The position numbers and the translations under genes were made by a program. The notes under the pieces were generated by a model. That model worked only from the letters and a program-made list of their open reading frames with translations. It was not told the DNA's origin and did not search any database. Below are positions 56,416 through 64,000 of a stretch of DNA of 64,000 nt, in pieces; the stretch's first letter is position 1, and each line of letters starts with the position of its first letter. This DNA comes from Pseudomonas fluorescens Q2-87 (GTDB taxonomy: Bacteria; Pseudomonadota; Gammaproteobacteria; Pseudomonadales; Pseudomonadaceae): NCBI RefSeq assembly GCF_000281895.1, contig NZ_CM001558.1, positions 4,902,556-4,966,555 of the forward strand. The letters run 5' to 3'.

Positions 56416-56527
56416 GTGAACATCGTTCCTGTAGTCGGTGCTGCAAATCTAAATGCACAGCGGGCATAGGTGCCCGAAAGGCCGCATATTCTAAGGAATA
56501 TCCGGACTTTTGCAAATGTCTTTTTCC

Positions 56528-56656
56528 GGCGCCTGGCGCCATGCAATCAAGATTTGCCATAGAGCCGTCATGAAAACGGCAGGTCAGCTCCCGTGCAGCA
56601 CGGGTTTGCTGGAGATCCCCGCATCCGTGCGGGGCAACGCCGGCATGACAGCCGGC
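56528..56656. repeat. Cluster of five short hairpins between ffh and rpsP
   Basis: Five separate perfect or near-perfect stems follow one another: GGCGCC pairs at 56528-56540, GCCGT/ACGGC at 56564-56580, CCCGTGC/GCACGGG at 56590-56604 (with outer CAGC/GCTG), CCCCGCA/TGCGGGG at 56617-56634, and GCCGGC/GCCGGC at 56639-56656. They follow the ffh stop (56666) on the minus strand and precede rpsP. None has a T-run typical of an intrinsic terminator. It is not a member of the REP classes seen elsewhere in the window. Confidence 0.75.
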
Positions 56657-56665
56657 GCAGATTCT

Positions 56666-58042
56666 TTACATTTTCGGCATGCCGCCGCCGGGCAACATGC
56701 CGCCCATGCCGCGCATCATCTTGGCCATCCCGCCCTTGGCGGAGAATTTCTTCATCATCTTCTGCATCTGCTTGTGCTGCTTGATCAAGCGACCGATGTC
56801 CTGCACCTGGGTGCCCGACCCCATGGCGATACGGCGCTTGCGCGAACCACTGATCAAATCAGGGTCGCGGCGCTCGGCCGGGGTCATGGAGTTGATGATG
56901 GCTTCCATCTGCTTGAACTGCTTTTCAGCCGCGCCCTGGGCGTTGCCCATCTGCGCCAGGTTCACGCCGCCGATGTTCGGCAGTTTGTCCATGAGGCCGC
57001 CGAGGCCGCCCATGTTCTTCATTTGTTGCAGCTGGTCGCGGAAGTCCTCGAGGTCGAAGCCCTTGCCCTTCTTCAGCTTCTTGGCCAGTTTGTCGGCCTT
57101 GTCCTTGTCGAGGGTCTGTTCGGCCTGCTCGATTAGGCTGAGCACGTCGCCCATGCCCAGGATACGCGAGGCGATACGCTCGGGGTGGAACGGCTCGAGC
57201 GCTTCGCTCTTCTCGCCCATACCGATGAACTTGATCGGCTTGCCGGTGATGGCGCGGACCGACAGTGCGGCACCGCCACGGGCATCGCCGTCGACCTTGG
57301 TCAGGATCACGCCGGTCAGCGGCAGGGCATCACCGAAGGCCTTGGCGGTGTTGGCCGCGTCCTGGCCGGTCATGGCGTCGACCACGAACAGGGTTTCCAC
57401 CGGATTGATCGCGGCATGCAGCGCCTTGATCTCGCCCATCATCTCTTCATCGATGTGCAGGCGACCGGCGGTATCGACAATGACCACGTCGATGAACTTG
57501 AGCTTCGCTTCCTTAATAGCCGCCTGGGCGATGTCCACCGGCTTCTGGCTCAGGTCGGACGGGAAGAACGTCACGCCGATGTCGTTGGCCAGGGTTTCCA
57601 GCTGCTTGATCGCCGCCGGGCGGTAGATGTCCGCAGACACCACCATCACCGACTTCTTCTTGCGCTCCTTGAGCAAGCGCGCCAGCTTACCGACGGTGGT
57701 GGTCTTGCCCGCACCTTGCAGGCCGGCCATCAACACCACGGCAGGTGGCACGGCGCTCAGGTTGAGGTCTTCGTTGGCGGCGCCCATCAGGCTTTCGAGC
57801 TCGGCCTGGACGATTTTCACGAACGCCTGGCCCGGCGTCAGGCTGCGCGACACTTCAGTGCCGACGGCGCGTTCCTTGACCGAATTGACGAAGTCCTTGA
57901 CCACCGGCAGGGCGACGTCGGCTTCGAGCAACGCCATGCGCACTTCGCGCAGGGTGTCTTTGATGTTGTCCTCGGTCAGTTTCGCCTTGCCGGTAACATG
58001 GCGCAGCGTCTGCGAGAGACGGTCGGTTAGGTTTTCAAACAT
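56666..58042 (-). CDS. ffh: Signal recognition particle protein Ffh
   Basis: This 458-residue SRP54 GTPase targets nascent membrane proteins with 4.5S RNA and FtsY. The N domain comes first, then the G domain with P-loop GLQGAGKTTTVGKLA (about 107-121), DTAGRLHIDEEMM and TKVDGDARGGAALS. The methionine-rich M domain ends MMRGMGGMLPGGGMPKM. The ATG at 58042 starts the canonical MFENLTDRLSQTL; the frame runs to 58165 but without support. It diverges from the CcsA-like gene. Confidence 0.97.
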   Translation of the reverse strand: MFENLTDRLSQTLRHVTGKAKLTEDNIKDTLREVRMALLEADVALPVVKDFVNSVKERAVGTEVSRSLTPGQAFVKIVQAELESLMGAANEDLNLSAVPPAVVLMAGLQGAGKTTTVGKLARLLKERKKKSVMVVSADIYRPAAIKQLETLANDIGVTFFPSDLSQKPVDIAQAAIKEAKLKFIDVVIVDTAGRLHIDEEMMGEIKALHAAINPVETLFVVDAMTGQDAANTAKAFGDALPLTGVILTKVDGDARGGAALSVRAITGKPIKFIGMGEKSEALEPFHPERIASRILGMGDVLSLIEQAEQTLDKDKADKLAKKLKKGKGFDLEDFRDQLQQMKNMGGLGGLMDKLPNIGGVNLAQMGNAQGAAEKQFKQMEAIINSMTPAERRDPDLISGSRKRRIAMGSGTQVQDIGRLIKQHKQMQKMMKKFSAKGGMAKMMRGMGGMLPGGGMPKM

Positions 58043-58238
58043 GCGCGATCCTTTCAGGCCCAGATAAGACCGGGATAATGGCGGCCCAGACCGTGAAAAA
58101 TGTGCTCGGCGAGCCTGCGGCGTGGGCAGGTCGCGGATTATAGCGAAGAAGCGTGCTACGTACACCTTGCAGTGGTCTTTCGTGCTGAGGCGGTTCTATG
58201 CCAAACTCAGCGCCTTTCGGGCCTGCCTAACAGGATTT

Positions 58239-59051
58239 ATGCTCCCCTTGTCACCCAGCTTGCTTGCCACCATCGCCGCCGCTTGTCTCTACGCCGCTGC
58301 GACCCTCTATCAGGGCACCCGCCTGGCCACCGGCGCCAAGGCGAACAAACGCCTGCTGGTCACGCTTGGCGTGCTGGCCGTGCTTGGCCACGCGGCCAGC
58401 CTTTATACACACTTGATGACACCGATCGGCCTGGGCCTGGATTTTTTCAACGCCGCCAGCCTGATCGCGGTGGCCGTGATCGCCCTGACGCTGCTGGCCT
58501 GCTCGCGCATTCCGGTGGAAAACCTGCTGGTACTGCTCTTCCCGCTCGGGCTGGCGACGGTGCTGCTCGCGCAGTTCGCGCCCTCGGGCACGGTGCAGAT
58601 CATCGACGAGGAGCCGGGCATCCTCGCCCATATCCTGCTGTCGATCCTGGCCTACGGCCTGTTCACCATCGCGGTATTCCAGGCGTTGCTGCTGCTGGTG
58701 CAGGACCACCAACTCAAGAACAAGCACCCGTCGGGGCTGATTCGCAATTTCCCGCCGTTGCAAACCATGGAAAGCCTGCTGTTCGGCTTCCTCTGGGCCG
58801 GCTGGACCCTGTTGTCGCTGTCGTTGATCTCTGGCTGGCTGTTCGTCGAAAACCTGTTCGCCCAGCACCTTGTGCATAAAACCCTGCTGGCCTGCCTGGC
58901 ATGGGTGGTGTTCAGCGTGCTGCTGTGGGGCCGCAACCGTCTCGGCTGGCGTGGCCACAAGGCAATTCGCTGGACCCTGGCCGGCTTCTGCCTGCTGATG
59001 CTTGCGTATTTCGGCAGCAAGCTCGTCCGCGAATACATTCTGCATGTGTGA
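58239..59051 (+). CDS. CcsA/HemX-like inner-membrane protein (YpjD-type)
   Basis: This 270-residue protein has eight predicted membrane helices and a cytochrome-c-assembly (CcsA) domain. Conserved elements are HAASLYTHLMTPIGLGLDFF, HILLSILAYGLFTIAVFQAL and the C-terminal FSVLLWGRNRLGWRGHKAIR. It may bind haem or help inner-membrane protein assembly, but the role in this ffh-linked position is unproven. The ATG at 58239 follows CAGGA at 4 bases. It leads into the CorC-type gene 12 bases downstream. Confidence 0.9.
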   Translation: MLPLSPSLLATIAAACLYAAATLYQGTRLATGAKANKRLLVTLGVLAVLGHAASLYTHLMTPIGLGLDFFNAASLIAVAVIALTLLACSRIPVENLLVLLFPLGLATVLLAQFAPSGTVQIIDEEPGILAHILLSILAYGLFTIAVFQALLLLVQDHQLKNKHPSGLIRNFPPLQTMESLLFGFLWAGWTLLSLSLISGWLFVENLFAQHLVHKTLLACLAWVVFSVLLWGRNRLGWRGHKAIRWTLAGFCLLMLAYFGSKLVREYILHV

Positions 59052-59063
59052 CGGACGGCTTTG

Positions 59064-60305
59064 ATGGCTACGTTGCCCGTGGCACCGCTGTTCGCCGTGT
59101 TGGTGGTCCTGGTCCTCTGGTCAGCCCTGTTCACTGCCATCGAAGCCGCCCGGCAACACCTGCTGGCCCATCGAACGGCCTCACGCGCCAGTGACAAGCC
59201 GCTGGCAACACTGAGCTTTCCGCCGGCCAGCCTGATCCTGTGCAATACCCTGTGTCGCGCCCTGGCCGTGGTGATCGGCACATTATTGGCGATTTTTACC
59301 TGGCTGGAGAACGGCCCGTGGATCGCCTGGCTCGGCACCAGCGCAGCCCTGCTGGTGTTCGCCGACTACCTGCCGCGCACCCTCGCTACCCGCCAGCCCG
59401 ACGCGGTGCTGGCACTGGGCAATACCTTGCTTGGGATACCGCTGAAAATTCTTTACCCGCTTGCCTGGCTACTCAATGGCATCAGCCAGCTATTGCTGCG
59501 TCCATTTGCCCGCAAGGCCAGCGTGGTGCAACAGAGCGATGACGAAATGCCCGCACCGCCGCGCGGCGAGCATGAATACGAGCACAACAGCAGTCGCCTG
59601 CATCCGATTTCCGGCATTCACGCCCTGGACAACATCACCGTCAATGACATCCTCGTGCCCCGCAGCGAGGTGGACGGGATCAACCTCGACGACCCCATTG
59701 GCGACATCATCGAACAGCTGCGCCTGAACCGCCGCACCCGCCTGCCGGTGTTCCACAGCGACATCAACCAGGTCGAAGCGGTACTCAACACCCGCCAGAT
59801 CCGTCATTTGCTCGCCGACGCGAGCCTGACCAAGGAAGCCTTGCTGGCCGCCTCCCACGAACCTTATTTCGTGCCCGAAAGCACACCACTGCAGCTGCAA
59901 TTACTGAACTTCCACAAACAGCAGCGGCGCCTGGGCATGGTGGTGGACGAATACGGCGAAGTGCTGGGTATCGTCACCCTGGAAGACATTCTCGAAGAAA
60001 TCGTCGGCGAGTTCGAAAGCGAGCACAGCCTGGACAACCCCCACGTCCATCCCCAGCCTGACGGCCGCCTGATGATCGATGGCGCGGCGTCGATCCGCGA
60101 ACTGAACCGGACCCTGGGCTGGCACCTGCCCTGCGACGGACCCAAGACCCTCAACGGGCTGGTGACCGAAGCGCTGGAAACCATCCCGGAAAGCCCGGTA
60201 TGCCTGAAAATCGGTCGCTATCGCCTGGAAATCATCGAGACCGTGGACAACCGTGTCAGCCAAGTGCTGGCGTGGCATAACAGTTCGGTGCCCACCGTTC
60301 TCTAA
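59064..60305 (+). CDS. HlyC/CorC (CNNM) family membrane protein with CBS domains
   Basis: This 413-residue protein has an N-terminal DUF21/CNNM membrane domain (VLVVLVLWSALFTAIEAARQ, ALAVVIGTLLAIFTWLENG). Two CBS domains follow (NDILVPRSEVDGINLDDPIG, LGMVVDEYGEVLGIVTLEDI) and then a CorC-HlyC C-terminal domain (DGRLMIDGAASIRELNR). The family exports or senses divalent cations such as Mg2+. It follows the CcsA-like gene by 12 bases, so they form an operon. The start ATG is at 59064. Confidence 0.92.
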   Translation: MATLPVAPLFAVLVVLVLWSALFTAIEAARQHLLAHRTASRASDKPLATLSFPPASLILCNTLCRALAVVIGTLLAIFTWLENGPWIAWLGTSAALLVFADYLPRTLATRQPDAVLALGNTLLGIPLKILYPLAWLLNGISQLLLRPFARKASVVQQSDDEMPAPPRGEHEYEHNSSRLHPISGIHALDNITVNDILVPRSEVDGINLDDPIGDIIEQLRLNRRTRLPVFHSDINQVEAVLNTRQIRHLLADASLTKEALLAASHEPYFVPESTPLQLQLLNFHKQQRRLGMVVDEYGEVLGIVTLEDILEEIVGEFESEHSLDNPHVHPQPDGRLMIDGAASIRELNRTLGWHLPCDGPKTLNGLVTEALETIPESPVCLKIGRYRLEIIETVDNRVSQVLAWHNSSVPTVL

Positions 60306-60585
60306 GCTCCCTCTCCACCGGGTTTTGTGCAAGCGTCGATATTGTGCAACAGCTCACTTGTCGAATCGTTAGCCCCCTTCCTATACTCAAGCCGCTTATC
60401 CAGCCCCGCCCGAACCCTGTGCTTACCCCGCACTCAGCCGGTTCCGGCCAGACCACCGGCAAAATCCGCCTCAGGCCTGCGACTGTTCCTACCTGAAACA
60501 GCGACAGGACACCGACCCACATCCCTGGGTGTTCGACCATAATAATTCGCTCCAACGGAGCACATTGACTGTCAGGGATAACCGC

Positions 60586-61899
60586 ATGACAACCACCACC
60601 TACAACGACGCTGTGCCTGCCCAGCCGACCAACTCCGCCACCCGCGTGGCGACCGCGAGTTTCATCGGCACCGCCATCGAGTTCTACGACTTCTACGTCT
60701 ATGCCACGGCTGCCGCCCTGGTGATCGGGCCGGTGTTCTTTCCCCAAACCTCGGGAACGGCGCAGATGCTGTCGTCCTTTCTGACGTTCGGCATCGCTTT
60801 TCTCGCTCGCCCGCTGGGTTCTGCGTTGTTCGGTCATTTCGGTGACCGGATCGGGCGCAAATCCACGTTGGTAGCATCCCTGTTACTGATGGGCGTGTGC
60901 ACCACCCTCATCGGCGTGCTGCCGGGCTACGCCAGTATTGGCGCCTGGGCGCCGATCCTCTTGTGCCTGCTGCGTTTCGGCCAAGGCCTGGGGCTCGGTG
61001 GAGAATGGGGCGGAGCGGCGCTGCTCGCCACCGAGAACGCGCCCAAAGGCAAGCGCGCCTGGTTCGGCATGTTCCCGCAACTGGGTCCTTCCATCGGTTT
61101 CTTGGCGGCCAACGGGCTGTTCCTGACCCTGGCCATGACCCTGGACGACGAGCAATTTCGCTCATGGGGCTGGCGGATTCCGTTCCTGCTGAGCGCCGTG
61201 CTGGTGATTGTCGGCCTTTATGTAAGGCTCAAGCTCCACGAAACGCCGGTGTTCGCCAACGCCATGGCCCGTCAGGAGCGGGTGAAGGTGCCGTTGGTCG
61301 AGCTGTTCAGCCAGTACTGGGCACCGACCTTGCTGGGCGCAGCGGCGATGGTGGTGTGTTACGCGCTGTTCTACATTTCGACAGTGTTTTCCCTGAGCTA
61401 CGGGGTGTCCACCCTCGGCTACAGCCGCGAGACGTTTTTGGCCCTGCTGTGCTTTGCCGTGTTGTTCATGGCCGCCGCCACACCCCTGTCAGCCTGGGCG
61501 AGCGACCGCTTCGGACGTAAACCGGTGCTGATCACCGGAGGCGTGCTGGCGATTGCCTCCGGTTTCGCCATGGAGCCTCTACTGACACAGGGTTCGACCA
61601 CCAGTGTGGCGCTGTTCCTGTGCATCGAGCTGTTCCTGATGGGCGTGACCTTCGCCCCCATGGGCGCCTTGCTACCAGAGCTGTTTCCAACCCATGTACG
61701 TTATACCGGTGCTTCGGCAGCCTATAACCTGGGCGGTATCGTCGGTGCCTCGGCCGCGCCGTTCTTCGCCCAGAAGCTGGTGGCCATGGGCGGCTTGGGC
61801 TACGTCGGCGGCTACGTATCGGCAGCCGCGCTGCTCAGCGTCATTGCGGTACTCTGCCTGAAAGAAACACGCCACAACGACCTGAACAGGGTCGCCTGA
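60586..61899 (+). CDS. MFS transporter, metabolite:H+ symporter (MHS) family
   Basis: This 437-residue twelve-helix symporter has FIGTAIEFYDFYVYATAAAL at TM1, the MFS motif FGDRIGRKSTLVASLLLMG and GQGLGLGGEWGGAALLATEN. It also has the second loop ASDRFGRKPVLITGG. Members carry alpha-ketoglutarate, shikimate, proline/betaine or citrate; the substrate cannot be said here. The ATG at 60586 follows CAGGGA. The 280-base gap before it shows no gene and should carry the promoter. Confidence 0.92.
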   Translation: MTTTTYNDAVPAQPTNSATRVATASFIGTAIEFYDFYVYATAAALVIGPVFFPQTSGTAQMLSSFLTFGIAFLARPLGSALFGHFGDRIGRKSTLVASLLLMGVCTTLIGVLPGYASIGAWAPILLCLLRFGQGLGLGGEWGGAALLATENAPKGKRAWFGMFPQLGPSIGFLAANGLFLTLAMTLDDEQFRSWGWRIPFLLSAVLVIVGLYVRLKLHETPVFANAMARQERVKVPLVELFSQYWAPTLLGAAAMVVCYALFYISTVFSLSYGVSTLGYSRETFLALLCFAVLFMAAATPLSAWASDRFGRKPVLITGGVLAIASGFAMEPLLTQGSTTSVALFLCIELFLMGVTFAPMGALLPELFPTHVRYTGASAAYNLGGIVGASAAPFFAQKLVAMGGLGYVGGYVSAAALLSVIAVLCLKETRHNDLNRVA

Positions 61900-62045
61900 A
61901 CATTGATCGGGCCTGGCGACAGGCCCGATCAAACCTGTCGGGCGCCTGAACGCCGATCCATGAAACACCAGCTAACAACGCCCCCCATTGAAACCACCCC
62001 CCACCTGCCCCATCTAAGACCCATACTCCATTGCGCAGGTGCCCC

Positions 62046-64000
62046 ATGAGCGACCAGCACTCTACTGAAGCCACGAACGATTACGCTGACTCCGAACACA
62101 TCGAACACACCTCCTCCGGCACCGGCCTGGCCCTGCCCGGCCAGAACCTGCCGGACAAGGTCTACATCATCCCCATCCACAACCGCCCGTTCTTCCCGGC
62201 CCAAGTGCTGCCGGTTATCGTCAATGAAGAACCGTGGGCCGAAACCCTGGAACTGGTGGCCAAGTCCGAACACCATTCCCTGGCGCTGTTTTTCATGGAC
62301 ACGCCCCAGGAAGACCCGCGTCATTTCGATACCTCGGCGCTGCCGCTGTACGGCACGCTGGTCAAGGTCCATCACGCCAGCCGCGAAGGCGGCAAGCTGC
62401 AATTCGTCGCCCAGGGCCTGACCCGCGTGCGGATCCGCACCTGGCTCAAGCACCATCGCCCTCCGTACCTGGTGGAAGTCGAATACCCGCACCAGCCGAG
62501 CGAACCGACCGATGAGGTCAAGGCCTACGGCATGGCGTTGATCAATGCGATCAAGGAACTGCTGCCACTCAATCCGCTGTACAGCGAAGAGCTGAAGAAC
62601 TACCTCAACCGCTTCAGCCCCAACGATCCATCGCCGCTGACCGATTTTGCCGCTGCACTCACTTCTGCCACCGGCAGCGAGTTGCAGGAAGTGCTCGACT
62701 GCGTCCCGATGCTCAAGCGCATGGAAAAAGTCCTGCCGATGCTGCGTAAGGAAGTCGAAGTCGCGCGCCTGCAAAAAGAGATTTCTGCCGAGGTCAACAA
62801 CAAGATTGGCGAACATCAGCGCCAATTCTTCCTCAAGGAGCAACTCAAGGTCATCCAGCAGGAACTGGGGCTGACCAAGGACGACCGCAGCGCCGATCTC
62901 GAACAGTTCGAGCAGCGCCTGGAAGGCAAGGTGCTGTCGTCCCAGGCGCAGAAACGCATCGAAGAGGAAATGAACAAGCTGTCGATCCTGGAAACCGGCT
63001 CGCCGGAATACGCCGTCACCCGCAATTATCTGGATTGGGCGACCTCGGTGCCGTGGGGCGTGTATGGCCAGGACAAACTTGACCTCAAGCATGCGCGCAA
63101 GGTGCTCGATCAACACCACGCCGGGTTGGACGACATCAAGGACCGTATCCTCGAATTCCTTGCCGTCGGCGCCTATAAAGGCGAGATCAGCGGCTCCATC
63201 GTGCTGCTGGTGGGGCCGTCGGGCGTGGGCAAGACCAGCGTCGGCAAGTCCATCGCCGAATCCCTGGGGCGGCCGTTCTACCGATTCAGCGTCGGCGGCA
63301 TGCGCGACGAAGCCGAGATCAAGGGCCACCGGCGCACCTACATCGGCGCGCAGCCGGGCAAGTTGGTGCAGGCGCTCAAGGATGTCGAGGTCATGAACCC
63401 GGTGATCATGCTCGACGAGATCGACAAGATGGGCCAGAGCTACCAGGGCGACCCGGCTTCGGCACTGCTGGAGACCCTCGACCCGGAACAGAACGTCGAG
63501 TTTCTCGATCATTACCTGGACCTGCGCCTGGATCTGTCGAAAGTGCTCTTCGTCTGCACCGCCAACACCCTGGACTCTATTCCCGGCCCATTGCTGGACC
63601 GGATGGAAGTGATTCGCCTGTCGGGCTATATCACCGAAGAAAAAGTCGCCATCGCCAAGCGTCACTTATGGCCCAAGCAACTGGCCAAGGCCGGCGTGTC
63701 CAAAGGCAGCCTGACCATCAACGACAGCGCCCTCAAGGCACTGATCGACGGTTACGCCCGTGAGGCCGGCGTGCGACAACTGGAGAAACAGCTCGGCAAA
63801 CTGGTGCGCAAGGCGGTGATGAAGCTGATCGACGAGCCGAAAGCGGTGATCAAGCTTGGCCCCAAGGACCTCGAGGCTTCCCTGGGCAAACCGGTGTTCC
63901 GCAACGAGCAAGTGCTGTCCGGCGTCGGGGTGATTACCGGCCTGGCCTGGACCAGCATGGGTGGCGCGACCTTGCCGATCGAAGCGACACGCATCCACAC
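62046..64000 (+). CDS. Lon-family ATP-dependent protease, second type (AsrA-like; 3' end outside window)
   Basis: The first 651 residues of a Lon protease are present. An acidic N-terminal tail precedes the Lon substrate-binding domain (KVYIIPIHNRPFFPAQVLPV), the coiled coil (QFFLKEQLKVIQQELGL) and the AAA+ module. That module has Walker A GPSGVGKTSVGK at about 390, Walker B MLDEIDKM and sensor region FVCTANTLDSIPG. The protease domain with the Ser-Lys dyad begins near the edge and its catalytic residues are not seen. The N-terminus differs from housekeeping Lon (which starts close to its LLPLRDVVVYP motif) and fits the AsrA-like paralogue of pseudomonads (family memory). Confidence 0.9.
   Translation, partial: MSDQHSTEATNDYADSEHIEHTSSGTGLALPGQNLPDKVYIIPIHNRPFFPAQVLPVIVNEEPWAETLELVAKSEHHSLALFFMDTPQEDPRHFDTSALPLYGTLVKVHHASREGGKLQFVAQGLTRVRIRTWLKHHRPPYLVEVEYPHQPSEPTDEVKAYGMALINAIKELLPLNPLYSEELKNYLNRFSPNDPSPLTDFAAALTSATGSELQEVLDCVPMLKRMEKVLPMLRKEVEVARLQKEISAEVNNKIGEHQRQFFLKEQLKVIQQELGLTKDDRSADLEQFEQRLEGKVLSSQAQKRIEEEMNKLSILETGSPEYAVTRNYLDWATSVPWGVYGQDKLDLKHARKVLDQHHAGLDDIKDRILEFLAVGAYKGEISGSIVLLVGPSGVGKTSVGKSIAESLGRPFYRFSVGGMRDEAEIKGHRRTYIGAQPGKLVQALKDVEVMNPVIMLDEIDKMGQSYQGDPASALLETLDPEQNVEFLDHYLDLRLDLSKVLFVCTANTLDSIPGPLLDRMEVIRLSGYITEEKVAIAKRHLWPKQLAKAGVSKGSLTINDSALKALIDGYAREAGVRQLEKQLGKLVRKAVMKLIDEPKAVIKLGPKDLEASLGKPVFRNEQVLSGVGVITGLAWTSMGGATLPIEATRIH

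Overview
The window is a chromosomal segment of a Pseudomonas, most likely of the P. fluorescens group. The signs are high GC with strong third-position GC bias, gene order matching P. aeruginosa PAO1 in long blocks (recalled, not searched), a complete wsp operon, and many paired REP palindromes of the kind typical of fluorescent pseudomonads. No rRNA or tRNA gene, CRISPR array, insertion sequence or prophage was seen.

Region 1 (1-12.3 kb) starts inside an RND efflux permease and continues with its adaptor and a divergent TetR repressor (mexK-mexJ / mexL-like). The adaptor seems to carry a one-base frameshift in its signal peptide. Then come rsmJ, a protein with an internal 45-residue duplication, an extensin-like lipoprotein-size protein, a PEP mutase-family enzyme, DUF72, tsaB, adk, ppc and a small conserved protein. 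Region 2 (12.3-21 kb) has an envelope lipoprotein/OmpA pair behind a probable AlgU promoter, a lipoprotein alpha/beta hydrolase, a DUF1704 zincin-like protein, a TetR regulator, lysS, and prfB with its programmed +1 frameshift.

Region 3 (21.2-29.7 kb) is the complete Wsp surface-sensing chemosensory operon wspABCDEF-wspR on the minus strand. Nearly all its junctions are ATGA or TGATG overlaps. It links an MCP (WspA), two CheW couplers, a CheR methyltransferase and CheB methylesterase, and a hybrid CheA kinase to the GGDEF diguanylate cyclase WspR, and so to c-di-GMP.

Region 4 (29.8-42.2 kb) is the accessory part: a DUF533/TerB-like protein, a LysR regulator, and a ydcSTUV-like polyamine-type ABC importer bracketed by two paralogous aminoaldehyde dehydrogenases. 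These are followed by a RHH/ParE toxin-antitoxin pair with a visible operator, a 61-residue orphan protein and a Tat-exported OpgD-like glucan protein.

Region 5 (42.2-64 kb) returns to conserved order: an old-yellow-enzyme flavoprotein, recJ, yaeQ, a CoA-transferase, DUF3509, a BvgS-like sensor lacking a kinase domain, thrC-hom-dsbC-xerD, the rpsP-rimM-trmD-rplS operon, ffh, a CcsA-like protein, a CorC/HlyC-type transporter, an MHS-family symporter, and the first two thirds of a second-type Lon protease. Intergenic spaces hold eleven REP doublets of two sequence classes, two heptamer-based inverted repeats and several clear intrinsic terminators.
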